Translations under genes and position numbers: made by a program
The notes under the pieces: generated by a model
Databases searched by the model: none
Told to the model about the DNA's origin: nothing
What the model saw: the letters and a program-made list of their open reading frames with translations, nothing else
Assembly (NCBI GenBank): GCA_018806985.1
Contig: JADANN010000128.1
Span: forward strand, 62,001 to 126,000
Length of the DNA: 64,000 nucleotides
From: Angiostrongylus vasorum
Taxonomy: Eukaryota; Nematoda; Chromadorea; Rhabditida; Metastrongylidae
Direction: 5' to 3'
Shown here: piece by piece, positions 12,320 to 54,495 of the stretch
Layout of the letters: every line of letters begins with the position of its first letter
Position numbering within the stretch: position 1 is the stretch's first letter

Positions 12320-12602
12320 AAAAAGGATAAAGGATAAAATTCTCGGCGTTGATCAATCTCAGAGAGATGCGCCATGCATTCGGCTTCATTAAGCCTCGTT
12401 AGAGGTGATTGAATGCATATCTGGCTTTTGCAATGGTTCACGGTGGCCTTTCAACGTATCGAGGTAGTGCTGCTATCCTTGCAGACAGGTCTGGTACCAA
12501 TTTGGCGAGCCTGGAGGGATGGAAGGCTCAGTGAGCCTTGGGCGCTGGAATCAATCCCATGTGTATTGTAGGGCGCCTGTGACTACTGCGCTACACGCGC
12601 CC
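12320..12602 (-). repeat. SINE-A copy 4
   Basis: Full-length - strand copy: the tail appears as aaaaggataaaggataaaat, the body as gttgatcaatctcagagaga, and the A-box end as ctgcgctacacgcgccc. Confidence 0.85.
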
Positions 12603-13765
12603 TTATTGTAGTAATACATCTCTAAATATTCTTACGCGTTATTAGCTGTGAAGTATTGTTAGGCAGAGGTGGGAGAGGATGTTGATGTGCAGCTACAAAT
12701 GAGTGGCAAATCCTGTATGTGCTCTGTGGTTAGGCGTATAGCACGCAAATACATGGAGTGATCCTACTTTTTGCCAGGATGGCATGCTGCACAACATGAT
12801 GTGGAGCTGGGGTCCACCAATTTGAGCACAAGTTTCGGGAATTGTCTCGTAATACAAAAAGGTGAGGATAACTTTAGTACTCACGTGACGACCCCTATTT
12901 TGCCTATTTTTCGCTTTTTGCGGAGCAGACGACACCTAATTTTTGCTGTGCTCACTAGAACGCTTTCGGATGCACACCGGTCATCCGGCAGTTTTAGTTA
13001 GCTTCGCCGCTTTATTGTGGTTCCCGTTCTATAAACCAGTTTTTTCGCTTTTTGAAAGAACTTTTTACGTTTCTCCTATCTTATCTAGCTCCATGTTCTT
13101 CTACATACCCCCCTCCATGTTTTTGGTCCATAGACAACTCTGGTGTGTGATAAAAAAAAACCCATGCACTATGTAATCGAACACTCTCTTCAACAGCAGT
13201 AATCTCTCATCGCTAAATGAGAAATTGAGTGAGATATTGTTATGAAGACATTTTCCCCATAGATGACGCCCACCACAATATCTGCGTTGGATGAGCTACC
13301 TATTGGTTACAAGTAGTCTAGGAAAACAGTAGGAAAAAGTTCTAAGTGTTAAAATAAATTATCGGAAAGTAGTGGAACCTGTTGGTGTCATACCGGTCAC
13401 TTCCGCAACTTCATTATGACACCTGTGAAAGTTACTCGTTGGAGAGTGTTAACATCAGTAATGTAACATGTGACAGTGGTTATTACTGCTTATTTGGATG
13501 AAATGCTTAGCTTAACAATTGGAGTCTACTTCTTGTGTTTAGATGAGAAGGCCAAAGTGGTTACAGTAGTAGTACAAGTCAAGGTTGAATGTCGTTAGTG
13601 CTAAACATTACTAACAGAGAGAACGTTCGGTAATTTGGAAAAGTTGTGACTATTCAGGGAAATAGCCACCATAAATATAGAAGCTGAGCAGATTATAAAA
13701 CTATTGAGCTATTGTGCTAAACAATGAAAGCTGTGAATTTCTAGCCATTATTCTATCTCGTCTAA
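12603..13765. other. non-coding stretch, nothing recognised
   Basis: Short ORFs up to 80 codons on both strands, without family features. Confidence 0.5.
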
Positions 13766-14045
13766 GGGGTGCATGTAGCACAATAGTTGAAGGTACTCTA
13801 CATTACACACGGGGTTACTCTGCCTCGAAGCTCACAGACCTTATCCTTCCATGTTCGGAAAATTGGGATCAAACTTTTCTGAGGGGTTGCACAGACTTGA
13901 TACACCGGTAGCCCACAGCAAGTTATTGTAAAGGCAATCCCTCTAGTCCTAAATATATTCAATCACCTCTAATGGTGCTTAATGAAGTTGAATACGTGGA
14001 TCATCCCGCAAGGTTTGATCAATGCGGAAAGCTTTATCCTTTCTT
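13766..14045 (+). repeat. SINE-A copy 5, degenerate
   Basis: ggtgcatgtagcacaatagt at its start and ttgatcaatgcggaaagctt at its end. The internal body has several small insertions relative to copy 1. Confidence 0.7.
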
Positions 14046-14348
14046 CTTTATTTTATTTCATTACGTTTATGCCTGTCAACGGATAGAAGTAAGTTAAACT
14101 AAATAAGGACTCGTTGTTTGAAGAGAGTTTATTGCATAAAATTTGATGAATTCTAATTAGGGTACTTGGATTGAAAGATGCTGTTGAATGGAAGCACTAA
14201 TGTTTGCTTCCACCTTTACTCAATAGCAGCAGGAAAACTTGAATGAATACTTTTGATGCTTCTTAGAATAATGGATATTTTCGAGAGACCGATTTGCACT
14301 TAACCTCGGCATTAATTGCCTTACATTATCCTACGAACTCTTTTTCAA

Positions 14349-14672
14349 GGTGACACGAAGTTGTTAACGCGTACTTTGATGTTCCATTGTTAACTTTTCG
14401 GTGAAATCTTTCTTCGGAGCGTATTGTTACACAGCAGGATCTTTATGGTTCGATGAACATTCTTTAGTCTTAATAAGAAAACTGTAAACCAGGCCAAGTA
14501 TTCTTGTTTCTACAAACTGAGTTTTCTTAAGGCAAATAAGGAAGAATTCACTGAGTAATAGAAATGCGGCAGTGTAAGAATGTCTATGGTATGAAGATGG
14601 CAGAAGTTACCGAAATGTCGGCCATCGAACATCCAGACATATCTTAACAACCTTCTGTCAGCCCAGAAAAGG
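14349..14672. mobile_element. PLE-like inverted-repeat element, degenerate (about 324 bp)
   Basis: Left arm ggtgacacgaagttgttaac and right arm cttaacaaccttctgtcagc form diverged terminal inverted repeats. The left core is reduced to gttaacttttcggtgaaatc, and the right arm has gttaccgaaatgtcggcc. Confidence 0.55.
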
Positions 14673-17600
14673 GTATTTCATCACATAATATAGGTGGGTA
14701 TTTTGTCATGGTACACTGTTTTCTAGACATTCGTTTTAATTTCTTCCCACTTATCAAATATCGATTTCAGAACTGAGAGATCCGTCTTAGTCGTTGTTCG
14801 TTTACTAATTTTTACCATTTTGAATCCAGTAAGAGCTAGTCAGCTGTTTGTTAGATGGAAGATGTTCATTTTTGTTTACAATAGTACAATTTGTTCTACG
14901 TCCTTATTGATGTGATAAAATTTCCCTTACTAACCGATGTGATTTACGAAAAACTACTAACATTGATCATTTCGAATCACCTTTAGTTGGGTATCATTTT
15001 TTGAGAATTGCTGAGCACCGTTGGCAATTTTATGTGGAAATAAAAAATTTAAAAAAAGAAACTAAAAAACTTTTGGGTGAACCAAATACTTTGAATAAGG
15101 CGACAGGCTTTGTTCAGTTAGCAGTCATTAGTTATCGTCCGCGTTTTCATGGCTTCAGATTTTTTCACCGTATTTTTTTCCGCAGACGGATTTAGGTCTA
15201 ATCCAGTAATCAGGAGCTTTCATTTTACCGCTCAATTTCTTTCGTTACCGTAGTAGGAAGAAAGGATGGATGACTCAGTTATTCTTTGCTGCTGTCTATG
15301 CAGAAGTTTGTTTTAAGTCTTAAAAAATTTTTTCCTATTTTTGACCTTGTAAGCTGTGACAAAGTCAGCGAAACTCTTCTTCGGCCAACACAATCGTTCT
15401 GGCCTTATTTAATCTTTATACTAACTACTTTGTAATTGAAGCCTCTCGGACTCTCGGTCACTTTCCGACAATTATCCGCAGTGAACTTGTCAGTGGTTGC
15501 ACTTACGCACTAAAATTAATACTAAAGTACTTGCTTTTTCTCTCTTAAATGTCTTCGTCGATATTTTTCCGCATGAATGGCGTAATGCAATTACCGATGG
15601 CATCTGATGTTTGCGATGAACTGGACTTTTATTGTGCGTAGAAGAAGAAATGACTGGAACATACCAGTATGAGCCGTAGCTGTATGTCAGTCAACCTCAC
15701 TGTAGACGTCATGCATCGACTCTTTGTGGAGGCCTTTTTTTCCTTTACAGTAAACTCACTTAGTTGAATGTCAGCTGACATGCATTAAATGTTCTGAACT
15801 GTCTTCAATAGTGTTAGTATTCGAGGATTTGGTTTTGCTCTAGACTTTTTTTTCCCACATCTCTTAAAAGTAGGTCATTTTTCATAGTTGTGTCAAACTT
15901 TAGAACTGAGATTTATAGAGCAAGAAGAGTGCTAATTTGCTGACTAATCCTTACTAGATCTGGCAAAGTTAATTCACTCGGTAGATAAACCTCCTTTTCA
16001 AGATATTTGGTGGGTTTTTACTGAAATCAGTCCAGTATATACAAGATATCTTCTGCTTTCTTCCTTTCCAATAGTTTTTAGAAATATGATATATGCAGGA
16101 TTTCTTCTAGTTTTTTGTCTGGTCCATGAAGTCGGTGTGAGTTAGCGATAGGAAGACGGTAAGACGAGGATTAAGCTATTTCACTGCATCGCTTTTTTTC
16201 TAGGGGGCCTCACCGCTATCCTCTATTGATTCAGTGTGCTGAGAACCCCGTAAGCTTTATATTGAGTTAGTTCTAGGATTTTTTATGTAATTAGTTTAAT
16301 GCAGCGTATTTCTTCAACCAACTCAAATAACCTTACTATAAGGTAGCTAATTCGCTGTCGCATTTAGTGGTATCGTTTTTTATCGTTCTGTCCACCTTCT
16401 TCGTTATAGTATTGGAAGGGGTATGAAGTCGTATGTTTTACTAATTTAAAACTCTAGGGATCAAACAAAATTGTTCATTCTGAAGAATTGAGTAACTATT
16501 TTTATTCTTTGTAACACTTGTACGACGACGTGACCTCAGTAGGAGTCATAGGTCGCAGAAATTATAGCATCTTTCAAACTTAATTCGGCACATTCCATAG
16601 TGATTTCTATTAACAGTGACGAAACTTTGAAGTTTTAGCATGTTTGCTTGCATGATGAAAGTGAAGCGGAATTTCGTTCTGCAGGAGACGATGGTGCTCT
16701 CCAGTGTACCGCTTATGTTTATTTTTTTCTTGTTTTTTTATGCTAACTCGTTGGAAATTTTCAAGGATTGTGAACGTGTTTAAATTAAAAAATCCGTAAA
16801 GCTGGATATTTCTGAACTCTTGAAATACTCTAGTAGTGGAGAAATTATCATCAGTTGTTGAAAAATCAGCTTCGTAGAGAAAGATAAATGGATGGTTCGT
16901 TTAAAAAAATCTTCAAAAAAAATACCACTTTGTTTTTTAGAGGTTATTATTATCGTTACAGTTGACTTTTCCGGATTTTGTTATAGTGCTTCACTGTCAC
17001 GTTGCTCTTGGCAATTAGTATTATCAAAGTCAACTAGTCATATGTTGACTAAGTGTTGAGCATCTACAGCATTTCCATCCCATGGAATAAGAGATCATAA
17101 TCGAATAGCCGAAGGAACTATGAGCACATTTTCCAGTTCTATTTTTAAGTTGTTTTCATTTTCCACGCTATTTAGAATCATCCATGTCATTACGATCTCA
17201 ATACCCGGATCCTTACGAACATATTCATCCCAAGAGATTTCAAACGTTTTAAGCCTACAGGTCCTTGCGTTACTGTAATCCACCTTTAGCTTCGACGCCA
17301 AACGCTTCCAAGCTGAATAAGTCGCTTTTTCCGGTTTACTATAGTGACCCCGTGACAAAATCAATATTGGACTTTACAGTTCTAAGACTTTTCTTTTTTG
17401 AATACCGGTATCTCTTCAGGACATGAATCAGGATTTGGTTATAGGGGGAATTGTTTCGACTCTAGCTCTCCGTTCTACAAATGAAACACAATTCACATGG
17501 TAATAATAGTTTTCAAAGAAATTCTTTCACGACGCTGTTTCTTTTTTAATTGACCTCTTTATGGAATTGCGCACTTTCACCGAGCGACGTAATCACAGCA

Positions 17601-19590
17601 TTTCATCAGAGTTTTGCATTATTCATGTGATGGGATTTTCGATAGAAATCGTCGAGAAAGTAGACTGGTCCGCTTTCTATTAACACTGTTTGCCTATTTT
17701 CTGGGCCTTATTTACTCATTTACCGATTCTGTGTATTTCAAGCACTTCAAATGCATCGAGTCGGGTTACGTACGATTACGTATGATGACTACCGCCTTGC
17801 GATTGCTTTGCTGTAAACGAGTGGTTAGTTCTTAGAGTTATGGGATGTTTTAAGGTTACTGTACTAAGTGAAAATGTCACAGTGTGGAATTGCTGTGAAA
17901 GTAGAAAACCATTTATAATTGGAAATTTAGTGAAAAGTATGTCAATGTATGCACCGTGAGAGTTTTCAGTTATGAGTACCACGAAGGAAATAACTAAATA
18001 TCGCCTTTTATTGTTTCCTTGCAAAATTATGACACATGTGGTTGAGCAGTCGGTATGTCATTGAGAATTGCAACGTTCCGAATATTGTTAAGCCACATGT
18101 TATGCTTTGTTCGTGTTCCGACAGCCTTCGGGTGTCCGTCTGTCTCACTGCGGCTTGTTCCTTCTTCTTCAACGGTGATGTTAACGTAATGGTGCACCAC
18201 CTTGTCATTGCTTTTGTGGCAATGTTTCCGTTGTTTGCAGTTCTCTATCCACTTGGATTTTCCTCGATTCCTGGGAAGGGAATTCTGTATTTCCTGAGCT
18301 CCGAACTGTATATTTGCGCTCGTAGTCCTTAATTATTGCTTCTTAGTAAACTTTTCTAGCCTTGTATCACAGCTAATTTTCTCGTTTGACTCCGAAGTGT
18401 TTACAGGAGAAGATCTCAATTGTTTATTTAAGATGAGATTGGATTCAGAATTTTCAAGTGTTTTAAATTAATCCACCTTTTAAATCTTGGTCATTGTCGT
18501 TGTTGGCGTTTATGCTTATGGGTGCTTCTTAAACGTTGTCCAATTTCCTTTACACTTAGATTTTACAAGGAACCTGTCTCTGTATTGTGCATGTGTTCGT
18601 TGAACTACTACTGTCACCTTGACATTTTTGTTCTTTTATTGTTAAACTCCTTTGAGACCACGTCTTTTCAAAAGTGGGCATCCCATTGAGCACGTAGAAA
18701 TTATGGTTTTCTTTAATGAATAATGTGGTTCTGCTGTTTTAACGCTCACCTTAGCGTTATTAGACAGTATGTTTGGCTTCGATCATCTATCCATCTACTC
18801 TGGAACACTTCACATTTTAATTTACTCTATTTCAGTACATTTAAATCTCAGCCTACACCCTTTTAATTAGCGAAAAAATGGTGGAAATTCCAAGTTGTAG
18901 AATATACGAAAATTGAAAGTGTGCTAAACTTTCACTCGTGGGCTAAATGAGGACCATATTTAATTGAGCAGTGCAGTTTATTCGAAAAAAGTTCTTTAAA
19001 AAATTTGATTCAAAGGATTCAGATTATTTCCTTGGTTTTGAAGTTCACATTTCTGTCATTGCTCATGCCATCCTTGCTTTTTGCCAACGTTTTCGTGTAT
19101 CATAATTGCTAGTCTCTTCGATCTTCTAAGCACCGAAAATCTCTTTGTGATTTTTCTTGATTTCGCATAGTTTTCCTAGCTTTTAATCTCAACAGGAGTT
19201 GCATTATTTCAATGATTACAGGATTTTCCGTACCGATGTCATCGAAGTTGGCGTAATAGGGTGGAATAGTGCGTATTTTCATTTATGATAACACAGGGAT
19301 GTCTTCGGCTAACCAGGATAGGCTAGCGAGTGGAGATGGATGGCATGTGGGTTTGTTATCCTTGTTAATTATTGGTCATGTCCTTTGTCATGTCGGCATA
19401 GATAGTGGGGCGTATAACATACAAATTGTCCATTGAATACTGTTCTACACATTTGTTCTCCTTTTCTTTCGGAATTTTTTTTTCCAGCAAACAATGCATT
19501 TGTTGGTTCGAAAACACTAAAATGTTAAGCAATGTAGTGTAGTCGTTCTATCACAGTGTAGTCGTTCTTTATTTACAGGCTATTCTTTTT
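14673..19590. other. long non-coding stretch with weak ORFs
   Basis: A frame on the - strand at 17095-17364 (89 codons, no ATG) reads WKRLASKLKVDYSNARTCRL and then ISWDEYVRKDPGIEI..., which is vaguely death-domain-like. Another - strand frame at about 18026-18330 is open without a start. Both are within the length expected by chance. Nothing else was recognised. Confidence 0.35.
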
Positions 19591-19597
19591 TTTTCAT

Positions 19598-19815
19598 GGC
19601 AGGGTATGATGTGAAATTTAGCCACAATAATGCTGAGATATTTGCAAAGCTCCTTTCCAGGGGGCTAATGAGTGGCTAAGGACCCCGTATGATGTGTTGG
19701 TGAACACGTTAGTCCCTGGGAAAGGATAATAGCGGGTTCGATCCCCACAGCAGACACCTGCGTTCCGGAATTTTGCAAATATCTCAAAATCATTGTGGTT
19801 ATATTATTAACTTCA
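19598..19815. repeat. SINE-D fold-back copy
   Basis: ggcagggtatgatgtgaaat..gctgagatatttgcaaag is followed by an inverted SINE-D body whose B-box is well preserved (gcgggttcgatccccac) and that ends gcaaatatctcaaaatcatt. The flanks are therefore inverted copies of each other, giving a hairpin around a tRNA-like core. Confidence 0.65.
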
Positions 19816-19890
19816 TTGCGAGAGTTTTAATTTATTCTGTATCGGTCGTTCTTGCTATTACAGATATTAGATCTAGTATGAGTAATTAAT

Positions 19891-20882
19891 TGATTAATAA
19901 TGCACTATTTTCTTGATGAGCTAACACGACGTTGTTAACAGCAAGGCTAATTCGGTACAATATTGGTCAACGTTTCGGGGTTTCTCCTTCTTCAGAGACT
20001 GGAAGGGCCAAACTGGTGCGCAGTCCAGTCATTCAAGCACTATTATAACCTCAGCATACAAACTTGATACATAATTGTTTATTCGCATGGTGTACAGGCT
20101 CTTTTAAACACTCATCGTTTTGTTCTTTGTAAGCCTTCCCGCTGGACGCGTGTAGCGCAGTGGCTAGAGGTGCCTTACAATACGCATGAGCTCATTCCCA
20201 GGCCCTAGGTTCACGAAGCCTTCCATCCCTACAGAGTCATCAGTAGTTCACCACGAGTCATTGTAAAGGCCAGATATGCATTTAGTCACTTCCAGCGATG
20301 CTTAATGAAGTCGAATGCTTAGCGCATTTCTCAGGGGATTGATCAACGCTCAGAGCTTTGTCCTTTCTTTTATTTAAGCCTTCCAGTTACTATTGAGTCT
20401 TACATGGATGAGAAATGTTCCCGATTCATATCAAAAATTTATCTGAGGTATTACCCGAGTCACACGTTATCACAAAATCATGTGACTAAAACTTCAGCGT
20501 GAAAAAAGCTTGCAGCTTTGGAATGCCTTGTGACGACGCGTAATTTTGTACCATTTCCCAGATCGATTTTTTGATCCGAGCCAGGCACATTTCTCACCCA
20601 TATGAGACGTGTGCGGATGGTCCCTCAACAATAACCGATAGACTTGCAAAGAATAAAACGGTGAATGTTTGAAAGAAGCTGTTTACTATGCGAATAAACA
20701 TTTATGTGTCAAGTTTTGTCTGCTGAGATTATGTGTTTGACCGAATGGATTGAGTGTCAATTTGACTTCTCCAGGCTCTGAAGAAGCAGAAACCGCCGTA
20801 GCGTTGGCCAGTATTCTACTGAAGAAATCTTTCTGTTAACAGCTCGTGTTTGCCTATCAAGAAAACAAGTGTATTATTGATC
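19891..20882. mobile_element. PLE-like inverted-repeat element (about 990 bp) with nested SINE
   Basis: Left arm about 19891-20132 and right arm about 20640-20882 are inverted copies of roughly 240 bp; for example tttattcgcatggtgtacag pairs with the strand opposite ctgtttactatgcgaataaa. The - strand of the left arm reads CTGAAGAAGGAGAAACCCC then GAAACGTTG; the right arm has ctctgaagaagcagaaaccg on the + strand. The right arm resembles the sequence following the GIY-YIG remnant at 32.7 kb. The central 500 bp holds a SINE-A and no ORF. Confidence 0.8.
20140..20374 (+). repeat. SINE-A copy 6, nested, with 10-bp TSD
   Basis: Flanked by TAAGCCTTCC at 20130-20139 and 20375-20384. Relative to copy 1 it lacks the segment around the gtaccagacttgtctgg dyad. 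It lies inside the inverted-repeat element and so is younger than that element. Confidence 0.88.
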
Positions 20883-22362
20883 AGTGCCGAGGGTAAAGCA
20901 TAGTGTGGTGTGGAATGAATTGATTACCAAGATGATTTTCACCAACATTTGTTACCAGTTCAACCTGAGTGAGATGTTTGCATATTCACTCTGGGACTTA
21001 TTTTCCTCCTTTCTCACCGTTCCTAATTTTTGGTAGAATTTTTCATAGAAATTAAACTCTCTTTCTCCATTGATTTAGTCAATTAAGTTGAACTGTATAC
21101 TGAGTCTGAAATGTGTACCATATTCAGTTTACTGATAGAAAAGCCAAACAACTTTTTGGAAAAAAGTATTGGGTTGTTTTGAAACCGTTTTCTAGAAAGC
21201 ATTATAGAAGCATTAGAGAATTCTTTAATGTAAATGTTTGCGCTATATTTGCCAAATTGTTTGTAGACTTTTCGCCATCTCTTTAGTTGTAGTGGAGGAC
21301 TCCGGGTACTCTGGTGATGAAGTCATCCTGTGGCGCTTTGACAACCACCTACACATGGAACTGTAACTCTTGCAATTTTCCGATTTTTCCTGTTCATAGT
21401 TTTGTTGAAATCAAATTGCAGTTTTCTTTAAGGCTCAATTTTATGTGGAGTGATGAATAAACCACTATATCCCCACCATAATAGTTAAAAGATTTTCTGC
21501 GAACGTTTTAAATACAGTTGACGCGGCATTACCGTGACGAGAAGCGAAAGTGCTCTCAGCTTCCAGCTCAAATTGCTACCACCGCTCAGTAGCGCTGCCT
21601 TCAGCCCACCATTTGCCTACCCCAGTTGAGAGAACACTTCTCTAAGTTGGTGATCTTACTGTATGGAATTGATCCGTTCTAGACAATTCTTTGTATTCTG
21701 ACCACATACAGCACCATCTCTATAGGGACAAGTCGGCCTTGAAGGTGATCATATGAGCTTTATCCATTCACTGCTGCCAATTCTTCACAGCATTACTGGA
21801 AAAGCTCATATTTTTCGTATTCTGTAGTCATTTGTTTATAACGGCTTTTTTTCTACAGCTTTTCAGCAGGAAAACATCTTGCATGAGAACAAATGGGTTT
21901 ATTTCTGTGAGCAGAGCATATGGCACATTGCTTAGATAGCTGGGGTTTTTTCAGATGATCTTATACAGTAGTTGTTTAGTTGTCGTTAGAATCTTAAGAG
22001 TTTTAAGTAGAGTAGAGAGTTTTAGAGTCCTAGCTAATAGCTCTGATGGTGTATAATGAGCGTTCTCGACGACCAACTGATTAAATTGCTTCCATAAATC
22101 GCACTAATTATATCGGTGTCTTGACATGAAGTATTGTGCCTTTTACTCAAAATATTAATAAGGTGAATGAGGTTTTCAGAGCAACATCAGTCTTTTTTTT
22201 TATGGAAGTGAACTTCCATTTAGCGACTTTTGATCCTACGGAGCGCGCATAAATTTATGGAACCAGAGTGTTCCACATGGGTCGGTATGGAATGCTTAAA
22301 AATTGCATAGGACCTTAAATATCGTCATTCGTCTTTTGATTTATATCCTTTCTTTTTTTTAG
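20883..22362. other. non-coding stretch before the first recognised kinase exon
   Basis: At 21287-21366 a short open segment follows acceptor tctctttag and reads VVEDSGYSGDEVILWRF... to a TAA. It could be a terminal exon of an upstream gene, but its phase does not join to kinase exon 1. The missing 5' exon of the kinase and its promoter may lie here or further upstream; I could not place them. Confidence 0.35.
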
Positions 22363-51688
<29,326 letters not shown>

Positions 51689-52958
51689 TGTCGTCAGTTC
51701 ATTCCTCCGCTTGAATTGTGCTATCCGTTTATCCCCCAAACAACGGCTAAATTCCTTATCCAAGAGTTAACACATTAGACACCGGCTGCGTTGACATACT
51801 CCACAGAAATAAATTTTGTATGCCATTTTCTTGTCTTTCTATAGAGTTTTTCAACGAATTGTAGGGCTAATTGCGAAACTCAATGTGAATTGTTATAGAA
51901 TCTTCAGCATCGAATGAAGTCCATTCTTAACGGGGATTTTTGAGACGAATGAGAATTATACGAATGCTAAATGTTGTTCCTGTGCGGTTTTCTCGTATCT
52001 TTATTGATTCCCGCGTTCTCTGTACAGTACTTTGGCGAGTCGATTACTGCTCAATTTGTGTGTGATTCATGGCCTGACGTCAATGGCAGCACCAATAATT
52101 CTTCCCGCCTTACTCTAGTTTTGTTGTTGTTCTTGTTGTCGTTTTTCTTTACACATTAAAGTTCTTAGTTTTGACTAGTTCCTGAAACTATCAGGCGTTA
52201 TGAAACGAATGGTGTTGGGTGAGTTTTGGGGTAACACTCACTACCGTACCATTCCTCCCAGTTGCCTCCCTGATAAATTTGATGGTTTCAATTCTCCGCA
52301 TAGAATGAGAGAGTCCCATTAGCCCCTTTTTTCGGTAACAATGAGTCATGAAACGGGATGTTTTACCATAACATCGTAAAAAATGAGAATAATTGAGACC
52401 GCAAACGATATACGCAATATGACGATAAAGTGGTGAACAAACTACTGCTGGGTTAACAGCGGAAGACCGAACTATTGCTGGGTTAATGATAAAGAGGGCT
52501 CCCATACTATTTGTGTACAATAAGTAACTTCGTCACCAAATTTTGGTCATACTGCGTTTTGGTTACGGTCACCATATCCAGATTGTAGTGTAGTCGCCTA
52601 AGTAATAGTAAGCTACGTCTTTTCTTTGCTTTCACATGCAATCTTATCATTTCTTTGTAATCTCAGAGTTTTGTATTCGCTAACTTCGTATATAAACTAC
52701 GGCTAGGAAGAAATATTGGCCAGGTTTTATGTTCATATAAAATATTGTTATTGTAAGTATAACTTGCTAGTTTCTTTCCTGGCGAATTGGTATGTTATCC
52801 TGTATTTATTGTGCCATGGAGCCTTAGCCAGTGTAGATGAAGAATTTTGCATTGATTTTTATCGCATTCAGCAAAGATTGTGTAAAATATGGGTGGAAAC
52901 CACTTTTTCCAATTGTATTGGTTCGCACATGAAAATGGTGGATACAATAACAATGAAA
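51689..52958. other. downstream of the kinase gene, 3' UTR and non-coding DNA
   Basis: Apart from the AATAAA at 51808, nothing was recognised. A 109-codon - strand ORF at 52191-52520 has no family features. Confidence 0.5.
51808..51813 (+). other. AATAAA polyadenylation signal of the kinase gene
   Basis: AATAAA lies 120 bp after the stop codon, followed by a T-rich stretch. It is the first canonical signal downstream of the terminal exon. Confidence 0.6.
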
Positions 52959-52970
52959 AATAATGCAATA

Positions 52971-53354
52971 CTTGGTACTGATACTTGAATGGCCCGTCCT
53001 CGCTGATTGTGCGGGCCCCAGCATAATCTCCACTTTTCGGAGATTTGCTGATTAAGCCACTATGGTTCCCTGGAGTCCCAAGGTCAGCCTGGCCAAAGTC
53101 TGCCCCCAGGTCTTCACCGCCACAGGCAGTCGCAGCCCTTGTGGATGAGAGAGATTTACCACCATGCGACTTTGATACCAGGATGATGGTGGATCCTCGT
53201 ATTGGTTTACTCTTAGCTATGCTTCCTGATGGAACCGCCAGACTCCTTCTCAGCATGGGAGACCCTGCCACGGGATGAGTCTCCCGGCTGTACATCGCAG
53301 TCCGACACCCAGGAACACCTCCCAGCCATGATGAGGCGGTGAACCGTTGGGAGG
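52971..53354 (-). mobile_element. Element-T copy 5 with 12-bp TSD (384 bp)
   Basis: Perfect AATAATGCAATA repeats at 52959-52970 and 53355-53366 define the ends. The tail side reads cttggtactgatacttgaat, the other end gaaccgttgggagg. It is the best-bounded full copy. Confidence 0.9.
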
Positions 53355-53366
53355 AATAATGCAATA

Positions 53367-53640
53367 ATGGTAATAATGGTAACGGTAATGATGGTAATAA
53401 CAATGGCAACAATAACGATAGTAATAATGGTAATGGTTGTAATATAATGATAATGGAAATAAAAGGGCGAAGCTTCAGACGTTGATCAATCCCTGAGGAA
53501 TGCGCAATGCGGAATCGAACCCGTGCGTATTGCAGGGTAACCTCTAACCACTGCGTTACAAAGGCTCTCAGTAACACAAGTAGTGGGAATGATAATAACA
53601 GTAATAATACAGCAAATATAATTATATAGTACTGTAATGG
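53367..53640. repeat. imperfect triplet-rich low-complexity tract
   Basis: Runs of TAATGG/TAATAA/CAATGG units (53367-53460, resuming 53585-53640) on both sides of a truncated SINE-A. A long - strand ORF crosses this tract only because it is stop-poor. Confidence 0.7.
53463..53575 (-). repeat. SINE-A copy 15, internally deleted
   Basis: gttgatcaatccctgaggaa is followed directly by gcggaatcgaacccgtgcgt and the A-box end ccactgcgttacaaaggctc. About 170 bp of the middle is gone, leaving tail and tRNA-like head. Confidence 0.75.
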
Positions 53641-54334
53641 CAATATAATGTAATATAGAATTAATGTATACCACAGAATGATTTCGAAACCTGAAAAATG
53701 ATTGTAGATGTAAACAGCTTTTTAATTGCGATCTGTATTTAATAGTGGTAAAGTGCTTATCCATCCAACTGGATCTTTTTCACGAGCTTACTTTTTTTCT
53801 TTACTTTCTTTTGGCTTCCACTTCTATTCTTAAAGAACTTGGCATTAACGTATAGTGGTGAAACCGGCCACTAGTTGTCATTGATTCAGAAAGTTGTGTT
53901 CGAAACGTGCAAGATGATCACCTTCAAACTATGTCGCAGAAATCGCCTCTAAGGTAGATGGCTCAAATTAAGCGGTTATTGCCTATCTGAGATTGTTAGG
54001 CGAAGCGCAGAAGTTTTTCAAGTGGGTGCCGTGTGACATCACAAAGCACCCATGCTGTGAGGTAATTCATTCTCACTTTCTGAATGATCCTTACGGACAG
54101 TAACTGGGGGCACCACAATATTGATCGATGTTTTTCCACCTAGTGTTTTGAAACCTTTAAGCTATAATATGTTCTGCAGTTATTAAAGCAAAGTCACAGT
54201 ATCTCTAGTGGTATATTTTTGAAAAAAAATTGGCAGAGGTGCATTTGAGTGGATGCTAGAGCTGAGAACCTTTTAAAAAAGTGATACAGTGAAAATGACA
54301 CAATGTTTTACTTTTTATTTTCAGCCTTCTAAAA
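53641..54334. other. non-coding stretch, nothing recognised
   Basis: No ORF with family features and no known repeat. Confidence 0.5.
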
Positions 54335-54495
54335 TTTCCACGGCAGGGTACTAAGCGAAATACAACCACAACGTTGCTGAGATATTTGCAAAACTCTGGA
54401 CCGCAGGTGTCTAAGGTGGGCAACGAACGCGCTATTGTCCTTTCCGGGGAGTAACGCGTTCACCACCACACCAAACGGGTCCTTCGTTTCGCCTA
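54335..54495 (+). repeat. SINE-D copy, partial
   Basis: cacggcagggtactaagcga, gctgagatatttgcaaaact, ccgcaggtgtctaaggtggg and gggagtaacgcgttcaccac. Confidence 0.7.

Noticed and set aside
18026..18330. About 100 stop-free codons on the - strand
   Set aside because: No ATG, no good splice sites and no family. Many such frames are expected by chance in 64 kb of six-frame sequence.
52795..53643. 282-codon ORF on the - strand, the longest in the window
   Set aside because: It runs through Element-T, its TSD, a triplet-rich tract and a truncated SINE-A. No protein family is visible; the length comes from stop-poor repeats.
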